Part shown: piece by piece, positions 41,092-50,940 of the stretch
Numbering within the stretch: position 1 is the first letter of the stretch
Layout: every line of letters starts with the position of its first letter
Virus record (IMG/VR): IMGVR_UViG_3300035703_000045
Location: 29,045 to 93,044 of that record
Strand: one strand, 5' to 3'
DNA from: a virus
DNA: 64,000 nt
Position numbers and translations under genes: made by a program
Notes under the pieces: generated by a model
Seen by the model: only the letters and a program-made list of their open reading frames with translations
Told to the model about the DNA's origin: nothing
Databases searched by the model: none

Positions 41092-42606
41092 TCAGAGTGT
41101 CTCTACGGTGTTTGAACCACCAGTCCATTGACTGATGTTGATGACTACATATTCAGCGGGGTATTGCAGAGCAACACCTACTTCAACGTGAACTTCCCCG
41201 TTGTTAATAGTGGTTGACGTGTTGTTTGAACTATCGCAGGTCACATAAAAAGCCTGATCTGCGTTTGCGCCCTTTAGTCCACCCGAACGCCAGAACTCTG
41301 ACAACAAGGAGGAAGCGACCACACTGAGACGTGACCACAGACGCTCGTCGTTTGGCTCAAATACTGCAAAGGCTGTGGCATCCTTCAATGCCTGCTTCAA
41401 GTAGTTGAGTGAGCGACGGATTGGAATGAACTTGTCTGGTTCGGTCTTGACAAGGGTGCGAGCACCGTTGACAATGATGCCTCCACCGGGGATGGCTTTC
41501 AACATGTTCACGTTGTAGGTGTCGTACAGAAGACCGGTCTGAGTCTCAGTAAACTGAGTTACAAGACCGAGTGCATTTCGTACTTCTACGTTATTACCTG
41601 CTGGAGCCTTAGCAACAGTTCGTGCAATCTCTGTGCGGATGTAAGCACCGGCAATTGCGCCACCGGGATAGGTGGTACGAATTGCGGCTGGACCGCTCTT
41701 AGATGGGTCAACCATCTTCAGGGCTGGGTAGTACACAGCACCGTATGAAGATACGTTGTATGAACCTACGACGCTTCCACCAATAACAGATGGATCGGTA
41801 GCGGTCTTGTCGGGGTCAATGATGACAAACGAGTTTCCTCGTGCCTCTGCCTTGGCAAGGAATGCGTTTACAACCGTTGCTGTGGTCTTTCCAACTGCGT
41901 TAAGGAGAAGCACTCCGTTGATCACATCAAGATTGGTAAGAGCGGCTGTGTAGTCAGCATCAACAATTGATGCACCGTTTGTACCACTAGCACTGGTTAC
42001 GGCAGTGGTGTACCAAGCCCATGTGGCACTAGCGGCAATAGTGGGTACTGATACTGTGACAAACTTGGAGTAGTTGTCTAGTACAGAATCTACATAACGG
42101 TTGCTTGAAGGATCAACTGACAACTCGTTCCAACGCTCTACCTCAACACCATCAAGTTTGATGACGAGGTTAAAGGTAGGAATCTGTGAAGCAGATGCGG
42201 CTACAACTCCAGCAGTTACCTCAAAAGTAAGACCATTACCCCATGTACCTTCGCTTACAGCAGTAGCAGTGAACAAAGTTGCTGAAGCGTTACCGGTACC
42301 GGTTGGGTAATATGGGACAGTAGCGGTTGCCTTGGTGGCACCAGTACCTACTACACGGTTGATATAGGCTTCTTTACCACCGTTAGCGAAGTAGTGGTAT
42401 ACAGCAAAGCCCAACTCATAGTCTTGATCAAGGTCACCATAGAGTGACTTGAATGAAGCCCACGAGTCAACGAAGGTTGCAACAGTGGGTCCACGTCCGG
42501 CCTCACCAAAGAAGGCGGCTACGGACCTTGTTGGGTTTCCCTGCTGTGTGTTGGCTACAAAAGCCGACTCGGTTACATATACGCCGGGGTTCTTGTATGT
42601 CGGCAT
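41092..42606 (-). CDS. contractile tail sheath protein
   Basis: 504 residues. MPTYKNPGVYVTE is the canonical sheath start. AAFFGEAGRGP, SLYGDLDQDYELGFAVYHYF, INRVVG and the C-terminal RRSLNYLKQALKDATAFAVFEPNDERLW with VEVGVALQYPAEYVVINISQ are sheath family features (motifs listed separately, not as one run). It contracts to drive the tube into the cell. Confidence 0.96.
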   Translation of the reverse strand: MPTYKNPGVYVTESAFVANTQQGNPTRSVAAFFGEAGRGPTVATFVDSWASFKSLYGDLDQDYELGFAVYHYFANGGKEAYINRVVGTGATKATATVPYYPTGTGNASATLFTATAVSEGTWGNGLTFEVTAGVVAASASQIPTFNLVIKLDGVEVERWNELSVDPSSNRYVDSVLDNYSKFVTVSVPTIAASATWAWYTTAVTSASGTNGASIVDADYTAALTNLDVINGVLLLNAVGKTTATVVNAFLAKAEARGNSFVIIDPDKTATDPSVIGGSVVGSYNVSSYGAVYYPALKMVDPSKSGPAAIRTTYPGGAIAGAYIRTEIARTVAKAPAGNNVEVRNALGLVTQFTETQTGLLYDTYNVNMLKAIPGGGIIVNGARTLVKTEPDKFIPIRRSLNYLKQALKDATAFAVFEPNDERLWSRLSVVASSLLSEFWRSGGLKGANADQAFYVTCDSSNNTSTTINNGEVHVEVGVALQYPAEYVVINISQWTGGSNTVETL

Positions 42607-43305
42607 TTAAAACTCCTCAGAAAATGGGTCAGTGAATACAGATGGGTTGGTTACGTCTACGTTATTAATGTTACCAACTACGGATGTTACACGCTTGATA
42701 GCCACCAGATCAGATGTAGGCATTTCTGCTGTCAATTGAACTGTATATACTTTTCTAAATATACGCTTTTTGAATCCAGCCTCTTGGTCTAGAAGGTCGG
42801 CAGATGCCCACCCCGCTAGATCAAAACGACGGATTGTGCCATCTTCTGGGATTTCAATGAACCCCCTACGAAAGGGCATAATACGCCGTAGTATTTTACT
42901 TGTTAATTGACGATCATGCAGGGCACTACGGGCAAACGTAGAAATTTGGTATACCAAGATCATTGGTACAAACGATTCCATACGCAAGTAGTTAGACCCC
43001 TGTGTTTGAGCGGCTAGTTCTTGAGCCGTCAGTTCAGATGGGTAGTAGTTTACAAAATCAGCCCTTGCGGATGCTGAGGCAGTAGAACCATAGTAGTAAT
43101 AGTTTTCTGACTGCTGGCGAGAAGTATCGTGTGCGATATCAATTAGTTCAATAGTGATGAACGGATACTTCTTCTCTGTTTCTCCTTCGGGGTACCGGAA
43201 GAAGACGCTTACAGGTCGTTCAGCATTACGGTCATCAGTGACCGTAATCGCAGAAAACCTAGCCTTAACAGCGGCATCTTCGGCAAGTAAGAAACCCTTG
43301 GGCAT
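42607..43305 (-). CDS. neck/tail terminator-like protein
   Basis: 232 residues. Beta-rich with PVSVFFRYPEGETEKKYPF, then FVPMILVYQISTFARSALHD. Position just upstream of the sheath gene is that of tail completion/terminator proteins (gp15-like). Start shares a base with the previous stop. Family assignment rests on place and fold impression. Confidence 0.6.
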   Translation of the reverse strand: MPKGFLLAEDAAVKARFSAITVTDDRNAERPVSVFFRYPEGETEKKYPFITIELIDIAHDTSRQQSENYYYYGSTASASARADFVNYYPSELTAQELAAQTQGSNYLRMESFVPMILVYQISTFARSALHDRQLTSKILRRIMPFRRGFIEIPEDGTIRRFDLAGWASADLLDQEAGFKKRIFRKVYTVQLTAEMPTSDLVAIKRVTSVVGNINNVDVTNPSVFTDPFSEEF

Positions 43306-43691
43306 TAGAACAAAGCCTCCGATATCATACGGGATACACGTTCAGCCACCCGTTGCTGGGCAGAGTATGCGGCTTTGCGAAGGACAGGACGAGGGGGTTG
43401 TCCGTCCCCACCGTACTCAAGGATTTGAGCACGGGGGCTAGTTGAATAGATATTAATCTCTTCAGTGTTTTCGTTGTACACAATATTGATTGTGTCGGCA
43501 ACGTCTCCCCATGATGAACGAGCGTCAGTGCGTACTTGGTCTTGAAACTCATCTAGGGCTTTTTTAATAAAAGAACCCAACTTCTTTTCAACGACAAACA
43601 CGGCGGCTACGGATGCAGGAAGTCCGTATAGGGGCAACTTAGAACTATGGGCATGGTCAGCATAAGGGCTGAGATCAGAGGTAGCGAGCAT
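43305..43691 (-). CDS. HK97-gp10-like neck protein
   Basis: 128 residues. RAQILEYGGDGQPPRPVLRKAA at the C-terminus and a leading helix (FIKKALDEFQDQVRTDARSS) match the HK97 gp10-like minor tail/neck family that joins head to tail. Confidence 0.75.
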   Translation of the reverse strand: MLATSDLSPYADHAHSSKLPLYGLPASVAAVFVVEKKLGSFIKKALDEFQDQVRTDARSSWGDVADTINIVYNENTEEINIYSTSPRAQILEYGGDGQPPRPVLRKAAYSAQQRVAERVSRMISEALF

Positions 43692-43747
43692 GCGTACTCC
43701 GTAGTTCTAGGCGTTGGATTACCTGACGCTCATCAGGTATACACATT

Positions 43748-44284
43748 CTACCCTATAATTGGAAGGCTCGTAGGCCAAGGGGCATTAATGTTTCCAACGG
43801 TTGGAACCACATCGTTGACCATCTCCTGATCAACGTAGATTTCGTATCCTTGAATGGTTACAAAAACCTCACTCTTTAAACGACCCCGAACACGGTAGTC
43901 AGATATTCCATAAAAACGACCATCGTAAAGGAATATGTCGTTTAGGTGGGGTTGGTATTCCCAAACAGACTCAATACCAGCATCCCTCATATCCCGTATG
44001 GACAACTTCATCTGTATAGTCTGGGTCGGTTGGCGACCATCAGCAATTGACCGGCGAGCGTCTTCTGTCTCCTCTACCGTAATCACTGGGAGTGAAACAC
44101 CCGATTTGTAGTTCCTTCCACCAGTCCCATAGACACCTTCGTCGTATACATCGTTGTACACGCTGTTTGCAGATGTTGAGGCTCCTAGAGGAAGGAACTC
44201 ATACCATACGACGTACTCGCCCGTTACACTGTGGTATCTACGGTACTTATCGTGAATATTGTTAAGTTCACGCCGAATGTCCAT
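43748..44284 (-). CDS. head completion/neck protein
   Basis: 178 residues. Aromatic, beta-rich (HLNDIFLYDGRFYGISDY; VTGEYVVWYEFLPLG), resembling stopper-type head-tail proteins. Lies between the HK97-gp10-like gene and the adaptor-like gene in the expected connector order. No firm family. Confidence 0.6.
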   Translation of the reverse strand: MDIRRELNNIHDKYRRYHSVTGEYVVWYEFLPLGASTSANSVYNDVYDEGVYGTGGRNYKSGVSLPVITVEETEDARRSIADGRQPTQTIQMKLSIRDMRDAGIESVWEYQPHLNDIFLYDGRFYGISDYRVRGRLKSEVFVTIQGYEIYVDQEMVNDVVPTVGNINAPWPTSLPIIG

Positions 44285-45084
44285 TAGTAGTACGCATTCG
44301 TCGTCTGACCGGTAAGTGGGGTAGTGTCAACGTAAACGTCTTCACGAAGGTTGTCGTCTTTGACCTCTGGGTCCAATATCCCTGAGTCAATCTCAGGCCA
44401 TAGACGTTCTGTGGGTGAGTAGTCCCCGAACTCTTTTTGCTTGTACAAGGGAACAAGTCGGTTAGTAGTACGAGATACACGACGTAGATTGAATACCTCA
44501 AGACGGTCAAAGCCAATGTTGAGGTTTGTGGCGTGGCGTTCGTACTCCTTTTCCCATTGCATGAGGAGTGCTTGCACCATACGGAAACGCTGACTTGCGG
44601 GGATATGGATGGCTTCTGATGTGATGACATCAATGTCACGACTGTATTCAGTCATGAGTGCCCATAAGCATTCACAGATGGCGGCAATACCAATTGCATT
44701 GATAACCACATCAGCCAATTGGTTTACTGCCAAGTTTGTGGTATGCAGGTGCTTTTCTAGAGCACGTTTAGAGTAGAAAGTTAAATCAGTTGGGGTTACC
44801 CATTCGTAGTAATAGCCTTCTATCAGCAGTTTTGTGTTTGCTGGGTAAGTTGTGGTAAGGCGAAGGATTCCGTTGCGCTCGTCTAGACTGTACTGGGATG
44901 TGGTTAGCGCAGAAGCAGAGCCTGACGAAGAGGTATAGACAGCCACCCAAAGAGACGTTGAATCTACGTTGATCTGACCCAACTCATAGGTTCTTCCTAC
45001 GGCATCAAAGGATGTCTGAAAGAACTTAGGGAAGTCTCGTAGATAGGTACGAGCAATCGTTTCTATATCAGATAGTTCAGCCAC
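44284..45084 (-). CDS. head-tail adaptor-like protein
   Basis: 266 residues from a GTG. N-terminal beta domain (TYELGQINVDSTSLWVAVYT; SQYSLDERNGILRL) and a C-terminal helical part with RFRMVQALLMQWEKEYERHA, as in phage connector proteins of myoviruses. Coupled (TAATG-type) to the stopper-like gene. Confidence 0.6.
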   Translation of the reverse strand: MAELSDIETIARTYLRDFPKFFQTSFDAVGRTYELGQINVDSTSLWVAVYTSSSGSASALTTSQYSLDERNGILRLTTTYPANTKLLIEGYYYEWVTPTDLTFYSKRALEKHLHTTNLAVNQLADVVINAIGIAAICECLWALMTEYSRDIDVITSEAIHIPASQRFRMVQALLMQWEKEYERHATNLNIGFDRLEVFNLRRVSRTTNRLVPLYKQKEFGDYSPTERLWPEIDSGILDPEVKDDNLREDVYVDTTPLTGQTTNAYY

Positions 45085-45098
45085 GATACAAGTGTACC

Positions 45099-45251
45099 TT
45101 ACTGTGGGAGTGAAGGGTTAGGACCGGGAACTGTTTTCTGAGTTGGTTGACTCATCGCTGGTTGCTCTTCTCGGCTACGACCAACAGTAACTCCCCGTTT
45201 GATACGGATATCATTAGGGCTACCTGATGGCGGTGATACCTTTTCTGACAT
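45099..45251 (-). CDS. small hypothetical protein, 50 aa
   Basis: ATG overlaps the collar-fibre stop (TGATG). Pro/Ser/Gln-rich (KVSPPSGSPNDIRI, then PTQKTVPGPNPSLPQ), likely unstructured. Fills a gap between two late genes. No family. Confidence 0.55.
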   Translation of the reverse strand: MSEKVSPPSGSPNDIRIKRGVTVGRSREEQPAMSQPTQKTVPGPNPSLPQ

Positions 45252-46615
45252 CACAACACCCGGATAAACCAACGCATTGTAGTGTATGAAGGAAGTACAC
45301 TAAAAGCAGTTGCTGGGTCGTTTCCGGTGGATCCAGAGGTGTTCACACTTGGACCTTCTGTCGGGGAAGACGTTGGTGTCTGGGTGTTACCAGATACGGT
45401 AATGGTGACTGTGTGGTCGTGACTACCAGCCGTCTGGGTCTGTGCCACGTTAATAACCGACATACCACCTTGGGCACCAACTCCAAGACCATCAATGAGT
45501 CCATCATTGTCGGTGCTGTAGCCAGCCAAGTAGTTTGGGCTGGTGTAAGAACCTAGACGAACTACGACGTTGTTACCGCTGGAGTCACCTTGGTGAGCGT
45601 GTGCACCAGCCAAAGAGGTTGTAACAGTGGATGACGGAAGACTAATTGCGTGAGTGTGTGTACCAATTCCATGAGTGTGATTGGCAAGAGTGTGCGTGTG
45701 CGCTGGAAGGTTGGTAGTTCCCAAGGTGACCGAGTCGGCACCACCAGTAGAACCCGGTGTTCCACTACCCCGAACAAACTTGTTGTTTAGGTCAGGGAGG
45801 GCAAACTGAGTAGAAGTGCCAGCACCATAGGTAGTTCCTAGAAGACCAAACAGCGTCCCGTAGGTACTCTTTGAGAGAAGTTGACCATTACACTCTTTCC
45901 AGAATGTGGGGTCTGGAGCCGTGGTGCTGGGCCACATAATGATCGCACCAATTGGGGTAACAGACCCAGTATTGGATTGAAGGATCAACTCAACCCATGA
46001 ACCATCACGCTTTACATACACACCGGATGAACTTGGTCCTACCGTGTTTTTGTAGTAAAAGTCTCCATTAGAACCAATGGCAGATGACGGAACATTGTCG
46101 CCCCTAAGGCTGGTGGTTGAGGGTACGTTGACACGCTTATCAACGATTGCGGAGTTGGTAATGATGGCAGAACCATTACGGAAAATAGCCGCTAGGACAA
46201 CATCAGTTGCTGGGTTAACGTACGTTAATACGTTGACACCAGTCGTAGTAGACATACGACTTGGAGTCGGAGGGAAGGTTGGGTTGGTCGTGCTTTCCGG
46301 TCCTTGAACAACCACAATGGAAGTAGAAGAACCGGAAAGACGAGCAACTACCAGATCAAACCGTGTGTTGGTTGATGTCGGAGGTGTTGGCATCCCCAGT
46401 GGGGAAATTGACGAGACATCATGTACAACACCCTGAATAGCAACGTGACCCTCAGTTACGGACACAACTCCAGATGACGCTGAAACAGCACATCCAGAAA
46501 GAACCCCTGTTGAACGGTCCCCAAGGATTTGGAAATCCAGTGCATCAGGTTCTGCTTGGTCTAGGGCACCAAACAGTGTTCCAATGTCGGTAGCGTTAGG
46601 GACTATAAGGGGCAT
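45251..46615 (-). CDS. tail fibre with tail-collar domain and HxH tip
   Basis: 454 residues. After an N-terminal attachment part comes a tail-collar domain (about 218-285): PIGAIIMWPSTTAPDPTFWK, CNGQLLSKSTYGTLFGLLG, STQFALPDLNNKFVRG. Then His-x-His pairs (HTHTLANHTHGIGTHTH and SHDHTVT). HxH pairs coordinate iron along the T4 gp37 receptor tip, so a metal-bound needle tip is plausible. Ends in YTTMRWFIRVL. Likely host recognition. Confidence 0.85.
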   Translation of the reverse strand: MPLIVPNATDIGTLFGALDQAEPDALDFQILGDRSTGVLSGCAVSASSGVVSVTEGHVAIQGVVHDVSSISPLGMPTPPTSTNTRFDLVVARLSGSSTSIVVVQGPESTTNPTFPPTPSRMSTTTGVNVLTYVNPATDVVLAAIFRNGSAIITNSAIVDKRVNVPSTTSLRGDNVPSSAIGSNGDFYYKNTVGPSSSGVYVKRDGSWVELILQSNTGSVTPIGAIIMWPSTTAPDPTFWKECNGQLLSKSTYGTLFGLLGTTYGAGTSTQFALPDLNNKFVRGSGTPGSTGGADSVTLGTTNLPAHTHTLANHTHGIGTHTHAISLPSSTVTTSLAGAHAHQGDSSGNNVVVRLGSYTSPNYLAGYSTDNDGLIDGLGVGAQGGMSVINVAQTQTAGSHDHTVTITVSGNTQTPTSSPTEGPSVNTSGSTGNDPATAFSVLPSYTTMRWFIRVL

Positions 46616-46623
46616 TTACTACC

Positions 46624-46878
46624 TCAGAGAGTGTCGTAGATGTTCCCGTTTTGACGAAGGTAACCATAAAGGTCACGGGGCAGTCTGTAACGCTTACCGT
46701 CTTCAAAATCGTAAGAGTCACGTCCCCAGAACATTTTCCATGTTCCCTTAACACGGGCGTTTACTAAATCTGAACCAGAGTTACTAACTACCTGTGGTTC
46801 GTAAGAGATTTCATCAATGACATCTGTGTCGTCATCTGTTTCAACTTCTACAAAGGATTGAGTTGGTTTGCGTGGCAT
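46624..46878 (-). CDS. small structural protein candidate
   Basis: 84 residues. Acidic N-terminus (VEVETDDDTDVIDE), then VKGTWKMFWGRDSYDFEDGK and RYRLPRDLYGYLRQ, which resembles small proteins encoded next to capsid genes in other phages (head fibre/decoration). Function not established. Confidence 0.6.
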   Translation of the reverse strand: MPRKPTQSFVEVETDDDTDVIDEISYEPQVVSNSGSDLVNARVKGTWKMFWGRDSYDFEDGKRYRLPRDLYGYLRQNGNIYDTL

Positions 46879-46918
46879 ATTGTCTCCAATTGTTACTGTA
46901 TGTACGAGGTTTTGTGAG

Positions 46919-46946
46919 GTGGGGCCGCATCAACACACGACCCCAC
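46919..46946 (-). terminator. stem-loop after capsid gene
   Basis: On the minus strand GTGGGGTCG and CGGCCCCAC pair (one G-U) around a 10-base loop, 21 bases past the capsid stop. No U-run follows, so it may partially terminate or protect the abundant capsid mRNA from 3' decay. Confidence 0.5.
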
Positions 46947-46966
46947 CCCACGAACTTTCTCCTTTA

Positions 46967-48055
46967 TCAGGAGATTGCACCACCAAGGGTGTTGAGGATT
47001 ACACGGCTCTCGTGGGTGATTACACCGAAGCCCCAGATGGCGTACCATGCAAGACCGTGCTCACGACCGAAGTCAATGACACCACCGTCACGGAGTTCAA
47101 CCGGGAGGGCGATGGCGTGACCGAAGGCGTTGTCACCAAGCATGATTGCGCTGTAGGACTCAGCGGTCGGAGCCTGAGCACCGCCCTGAGTGGGGCTGAG
47201 GTCTGCGGGGATGCTGAGACCCTTCTTCACCTGAGTGGTTTCAATGAAGACTACGTCGTAGATACGACCGATTTCACCAAGCATGAAGTTGCCGGGGGCG
47301 GCGTACTTGGTGACTTCAATGAACTCAGGCCAGTCACGGAGTGAACGAGCCTGTGAGGGGTGCACGAAGCAGACGTAGGTGTCGCCCAAACGGGGGATGT
47401 TCTGACCGGCGAGTACTTCAACAGCGTCCTTGATGGTGGCTGGTGAGAGGTAACCGGGGGCAGAAGCCGAACCAAGGGTACCGGCATCGTAGGGGCTGAT
47501 TGATCCACGGCTAGCGGCGGCGGTACGACCGAACACGACGCTTGGGGCTACTGCCGACCCACCACCGAACGGTACACCGTTGCTGTAGAGGGTGTTACGA
47601 GCCTCAATGTCCATGCTCTGTGCCATGTGGCGACCGAGTAGACGGCTGGATGATGCCATAACGTCGTCAAACGAGGCATTGAGGAGCAGTTCGGTGACTG
47701 CTACAGCCTTACCGTGTTCGGTGACGGTGATCTGGATCTGGCTTGCTGAGAGAGCCACTGGATCCATGCGTACACCTTCAGTCAGGGTGGCACCGGCACC
47801 TGCGCCGGACTCCGTGACTGCGAGGTTGTTGTAACGCATGAAGTTGATGGTCAAACCGGGCATAACGCCGAGTTCGGTCTTCTTCACAGCGAACTGCTCA
47901 AAGCGAAGCACTGGCATTGCTTGGAACAGGATTTCCTTTGACCAGATCTGCTGGATGGCAGGGGTCAGGGCATCGCTGGCGTTACCAGCGTAGCCGTTTG
48001 CTGAAATAGCGGTGGTACCGGTAATTGCACCACCGTTTGGTGTGGGGTATGCCAT
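46967..48055 (-). CDS. major capsid protein, N4 gp56-like
   Basis: 362 residues; ATG with GGAGGA upstream. ALTPAIQQIWSKEILFQAMP, AVAVTELLLNASFDDVMASS, DTYVCFVHPSQARSLRDWPE and LGEIGRIYDVVFIETTQVK fit the HK97-fold capsid family typified by N4 gp56. No protease domain or cleaved prohead segment evident. Follows the scaffold gene. Confidence 0.9.
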   Translation of the reverse strand: MAYPTPNGGAITGTTAISANGYAGNASDALTPAIQQIWSKEILFQAMPVLRFEQFAVKKTELGVMPGLTINFMRYNNLAVTESGAGAGATLTEGVRMDPVALSASQIQITVTEHGKAVAVTELLLNASFDDVMASSSRLLGRHMAQSMDIEARNTLYSNGVPFGGGSAVAPSVVFGRTAAASRGSISPYDAGTLGSASAPGYLSPATIKDAVEVLAGQNIPRLGDTYVCFVHPSQARSLRDWPEFIEVTKYAAPGNFMLGEIGRIYDVVFIETTQVKKGLSIPADLSPTQGGAQAPTAESYSAIMLGDNAFGHAIALPVELRDGGVIDFGREHGLAWYAIWGFGVITHESRVILNTLGGAIS

Positions 48056-48089
48056 TTGAATATCCTCCGATGGATATGGTTAAGTTGAA

Positions 48090-48869
48090 TTAGTAGCGTC
48101 CCCGCTGTGGACGGGTTGCTGATAGTAGGCGGTCACGCATTTTCATGTACTGATCCATCGGCATGTTGCGGATGTCCTCCGCTGACAACGTCTGGTATTC
48201 CATCTGGTTATCCATTGGTCCAGACGGGGGAGCCGTCACCGGTGCCCCTTTCAGGCGAGTCGGTTGACTTGCCTGCTGGATTGATTCAATTATAGCACTA
48301 CTACGATCACGAAGTACAGCAATGCTATTTTCTATCTCGTCAGGTGAGTTACCTGCAATCAGATCACGGAGTTCAGGAATGATTGTTTCCTGCTCCTCAG
48401 CCATACGTCGCTGACGGTATGTCTCCAACTGCTGTGCCTGACGCTCCTTCTCAAGGAGGGCATCCTGAGCCTGACGCTCTTGCTCCAACTGAGCAAACTT
48501 CTGACCCCACTCCTGCTCAACCTGATTGATTCGTTTATTAAACTCATCTTCACGCTTGGCAAGGAGTTCCTTGGCAGACAGTTCCTCAATTTCACGCTGA
48601 CGCATCAGTTCGGACTCTTTACGAGCACGTTCCTCTGCCTCTTTAATAGCCTGCTCACGCTCACGGGAAAGCAAGTTCAACTGCTCTTCCATTTGCTTGA
48701 CACGACCATCGGAATCCTCAAGACGCTTGTACATCTTGTCCTTCTCCTGCTGACGGATCTTTTGAACATCCTCTTCAGAGAAGTACTTTTCTTCCTTGGT
48801 CTGGGCCTTTGGCTCAATGATGGTTTGTTCAACGGGAATGGTAATCCCGTCTTCTGAATTAACTGGCAT
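48090..48869 (-). CDS. scaffolding protein
   Basis: 259 residues. A long charged coiled coil (about 25-185: VQKIRQQEKDKMYKRLED and Glu/Gln/Arg repeats), Pro linker and a C-terminal part ending RDRLLSATRPQRGRY, which would bind capsid protein. Placement between portal and major capsid genes is typical. Confidence 0.87.
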   Translation of the reverse strand: MPVNSEDGITIPVEQTIIEPKAQTKEEKYFSEEDVQKIRQQEKDKMYKRLEDSDGRVKQMEEQLNLLSREREQAIKEAEERARKESELMRQREIEELSAKELLAKREDEFNKRINQVEQEWGQKFAQLEQERQAQDALLEKERQAQQLETYRQRRMAEEQETIIPELRDLIAGNSPDEIENSIAVLRDRSSAIIESIQQASQPTRLKGAPVTAPPSGPMDNQMEYQTLSAEDIRNMPMDQYMKMRDRLLSATRPQRGRY

Positions 48870-48923
48870 GTTTTTTACCTCTGTTAGTTTGGCTGTTATT
48901 AGCAGGTTTAAAGCAACTGTTAA

Positions 48924-50600
48924 TTATTCTTCGTCAGGAGTACGACGCTGGGCGAACCTAGCCCCGTATGCCCGTTGTATCAATTTGTTTAACGTGTCCA
49001 TTTCTGGACCACCTATTTGCATACCGGGGAGTGGGCCTTGCGCCCCACCCTGACCGGCTGGTGTAACACTAGCACCTTCCATAGCGGGTGTGCCGTCAGG
49101 AAGCATACCAGTTGTTAGCATTACGGATTGCTGAATTTGGGCATTGAGCATTTGAAGTGCCCCTTGATCCAAAGCATCCTCCATAAGTTCTTCAAAGATT
49201 TCTGCCATCTTCTCGTTGGGGAATTCCTCACCAAGAATGCGAAGAGCACCCCGCTTGGATTCCAAACCAAGAGCCATCTTGGTCTGCACTTCATTAAGTT
49301 TAATGAGTACATCAACTGGGAGTGGCTCGGGCCAGTGGATCTCCGTCTGATATGTGAGTGGATCCGCAGGATCAAGTTGTGTTGCTTGATCACGTTCTGG
49401 CATTTCTGCCGTAGTTGGGTTATAGATAAGAGACTCAGGTTGGAAAACAACAGCAGTACGAATGATCAGTTCGTTGATTTTCTCAAGACCCTTAGTGAAG
49501 TGAATACGCTTCATCATGTAGCGGTTCATCATGGGCTGGTACTGGATGGCTAGAGCCACACCTGAGGTGTTAGATACGGGCTGGAACTGACCGAGGGCTG
49601 TTTCAGGTACGCCTGTAATCTCGTGCATAGCCCGTTTCAAGAATGAGATGTACTCAAGTGCACCAGCCATCTCTCCACGGGACTCAAGGTTAAAGACAGA
49701 GGCTTCCTTGGGAAGACCCGCCCAAACCTTCTTTGGACCACGCTCCAACTGGCTGGCCTTGGCTCCAGTAATGATGGTTACGGGGGCGGCGTGGTAGTTG
49801 ATAATGTCCGATACCTCGGTCATCTTTTCGTTTAACTCACGGTTAAGCGGGATGATGTCCCAGATGTCGGACTGACCCCAAGGGGACGACGATACGGTCG
49901 TATTAGGCATATGGACCACTGGGATATGCCCAATTGGGTTGGGGTACTGATCAATTAGTTCGTCATTGATGTACTGCTCAATAAGGTCGTCAGTAAGGAT
50001 CTCGGTAAATGTATAAACTTGACGAGTTCCTTCAGGGCTGGTTCCCCAGAAGCGGTACTTCAACTTGAACCTTAGAAGACGGTCACGGTCGTGAGGGTGG
50101 TACTCAGGGAAACAGTGAGACGGGTTCAATGGGATGATTCGGATTCTTCCCTCATGAGGAATTCCGATACTGTCTACATAAGGCTCCTCGTAGGCAACCT
50201 TTACGAAGCAGTCACCGGTAACTCCAGCCAACTGCCCCATTTCCCAGAGTACATAATGCTTTGAGTTATGTACTTCCCATACCTTATGTAGCAGGTAGGG
50301 AATAATGGCGGCATTCTGCTCTGGGCACTTAAACTGAATACCCTTACCAAAGCAGAAGTTTGTAATGTAATCCGACATGGTTCGGACGTAGTTCATGGTG
50401 ATATTTTGTTCACCCATTTCCCTACGGTACGACCAGTGGTGACCAAGGTACCAAGCCCAACAAGAGGAATACCGGTTAAGTCTTGGACCGTGTACCTCAA
50501 ACTCTTCGTCGGCTAGTTCAACCAAGCCCAAAGGGGATACGGATACCGTAAGGTCACTTGAGGAAGCCCTATAACTTGGTGACCAGAAATCAATCGGCAT
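48924..50600 (-). CDS. portal protein
   Basis: 558 residues. Starts MPIDFWSPSY. DYITNFCFGKGIQFKCPE, LNRELNEKMTEVSDIINYHA, GVPETALGQFQPVSNTSGVA and LEKINELIIRT are characteristic of myovirus/siphovirus portals. C-terminal Gly/Gln-rich tail. It forms the dodecameric DNA port and docks the terminase. Confidence 0.92.
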   Translation of the reverse strand: MPIDFWSPSYRASSSDLTVSVSPLGLVELADEEFEVHGPRLNRYSSCWAWYLGHHWSYRREMGEQNITMNYVRTMSDYITNFCFGKGIQFKCPEQNAAIIPYLLHKVWEVHNSKHYVLWEMGQLAGVTGDCFVKVAYEEPYVDSIGIPHEGRIRIIPLNPSHCFPEYHPHDRDRLLRFKLKYRFWGTSPEGTRQVYTFTEILTDDLIEQYINDELIDQYPNPIGHIPVVHMPNTTVSSSPWGQSDIWDIIPLNRELNEKMTEVSDIINYHAAPVTIITGAKASQLERGPKKVWAGLPKEASVFNLESRGEMAGALEYISFLKRAMHEITGVPETALGQFQPVSNTSGVALAIQYQPMMNRYMMKRIHFTKGLEKINELIIRTAVVFQPESLIYNPTTAEMPERDQATQLDPADPLTYQTEIHWPEPLPVDVLIKLNEVQTKMALGLESKRGALRILGEEFPNEKMAEIFEELMEDALDQGALQMLNAQIQQSVMLTTGMLPDGTPAMEGASVTPAGQGGAQGPLPGMQIGGPEMDTLNKLIQRAYGARFAQRRTPDEE

Positions 50601-50940
50601 TAGACCCTCGGGTATGTAGTTCGTTTAACATCAATTGCACAATACTAGCAGGCAAATCAATGTACGTTATTGATTGTACCATTCCCGCAGGTATGTGAGC
50701 GGGATTGCTGTAGGAAATAAAATCAGATGATTCGTCATTCCTATCTACCAAGAATGTCCCTACTAGGTTGACGTGGTCATCTAACATCTCTTCAATAATC
50801 CATCCAACGCTAAATGGGCGTATAGGATGAACTTTGTACCTATCCTTTGATATCCACCCCGTAGGGCCATCAAAGGCATCAAGCCACTCAACTATGGCAA
50901 GTCGGGGTATACCCTTTTCAGGATTCTTTTTCTTTGCCAT
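50590..50940 (-). CDS. hypothetical protein
   Basis: 116 residues from the ATG at 50940 (GAGGAAA upstream); longer in-frame starts overlap the phosphoesterase and are rejected. KGIPRLAIVEWLDAFDGPTGW and AHIPAGMVQSITYIDLPAS look folded. Overlaps portal start by 11 bases. Recalls short conserved proteins of actinophages; function unknown. Confidence 0.65.
   Translation of the reverse strand: MAKKKNPEKGIPRLAIVEWLDAFDGPTGWISKDRYKVHPIRPFSVGWIIEEMLDDHVNLVGTFLVDRNDESSDFISYSNPAHIPAGMVQSITYIDLPASIVQLMLNELHTRGSNAD

Noticed and set aside
43154-43441. Rightward frame opposite neck genes
   Set aside because: Shadow of two well-placed leftward connector genes; no ribosome-binding site.
46868-47344. 158-codon rightward frame opposite the capsid gene
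   Set aside because: Mirror of the high-GC capsid coding sequence; Val/Thr/Glu-rich shadow composition.
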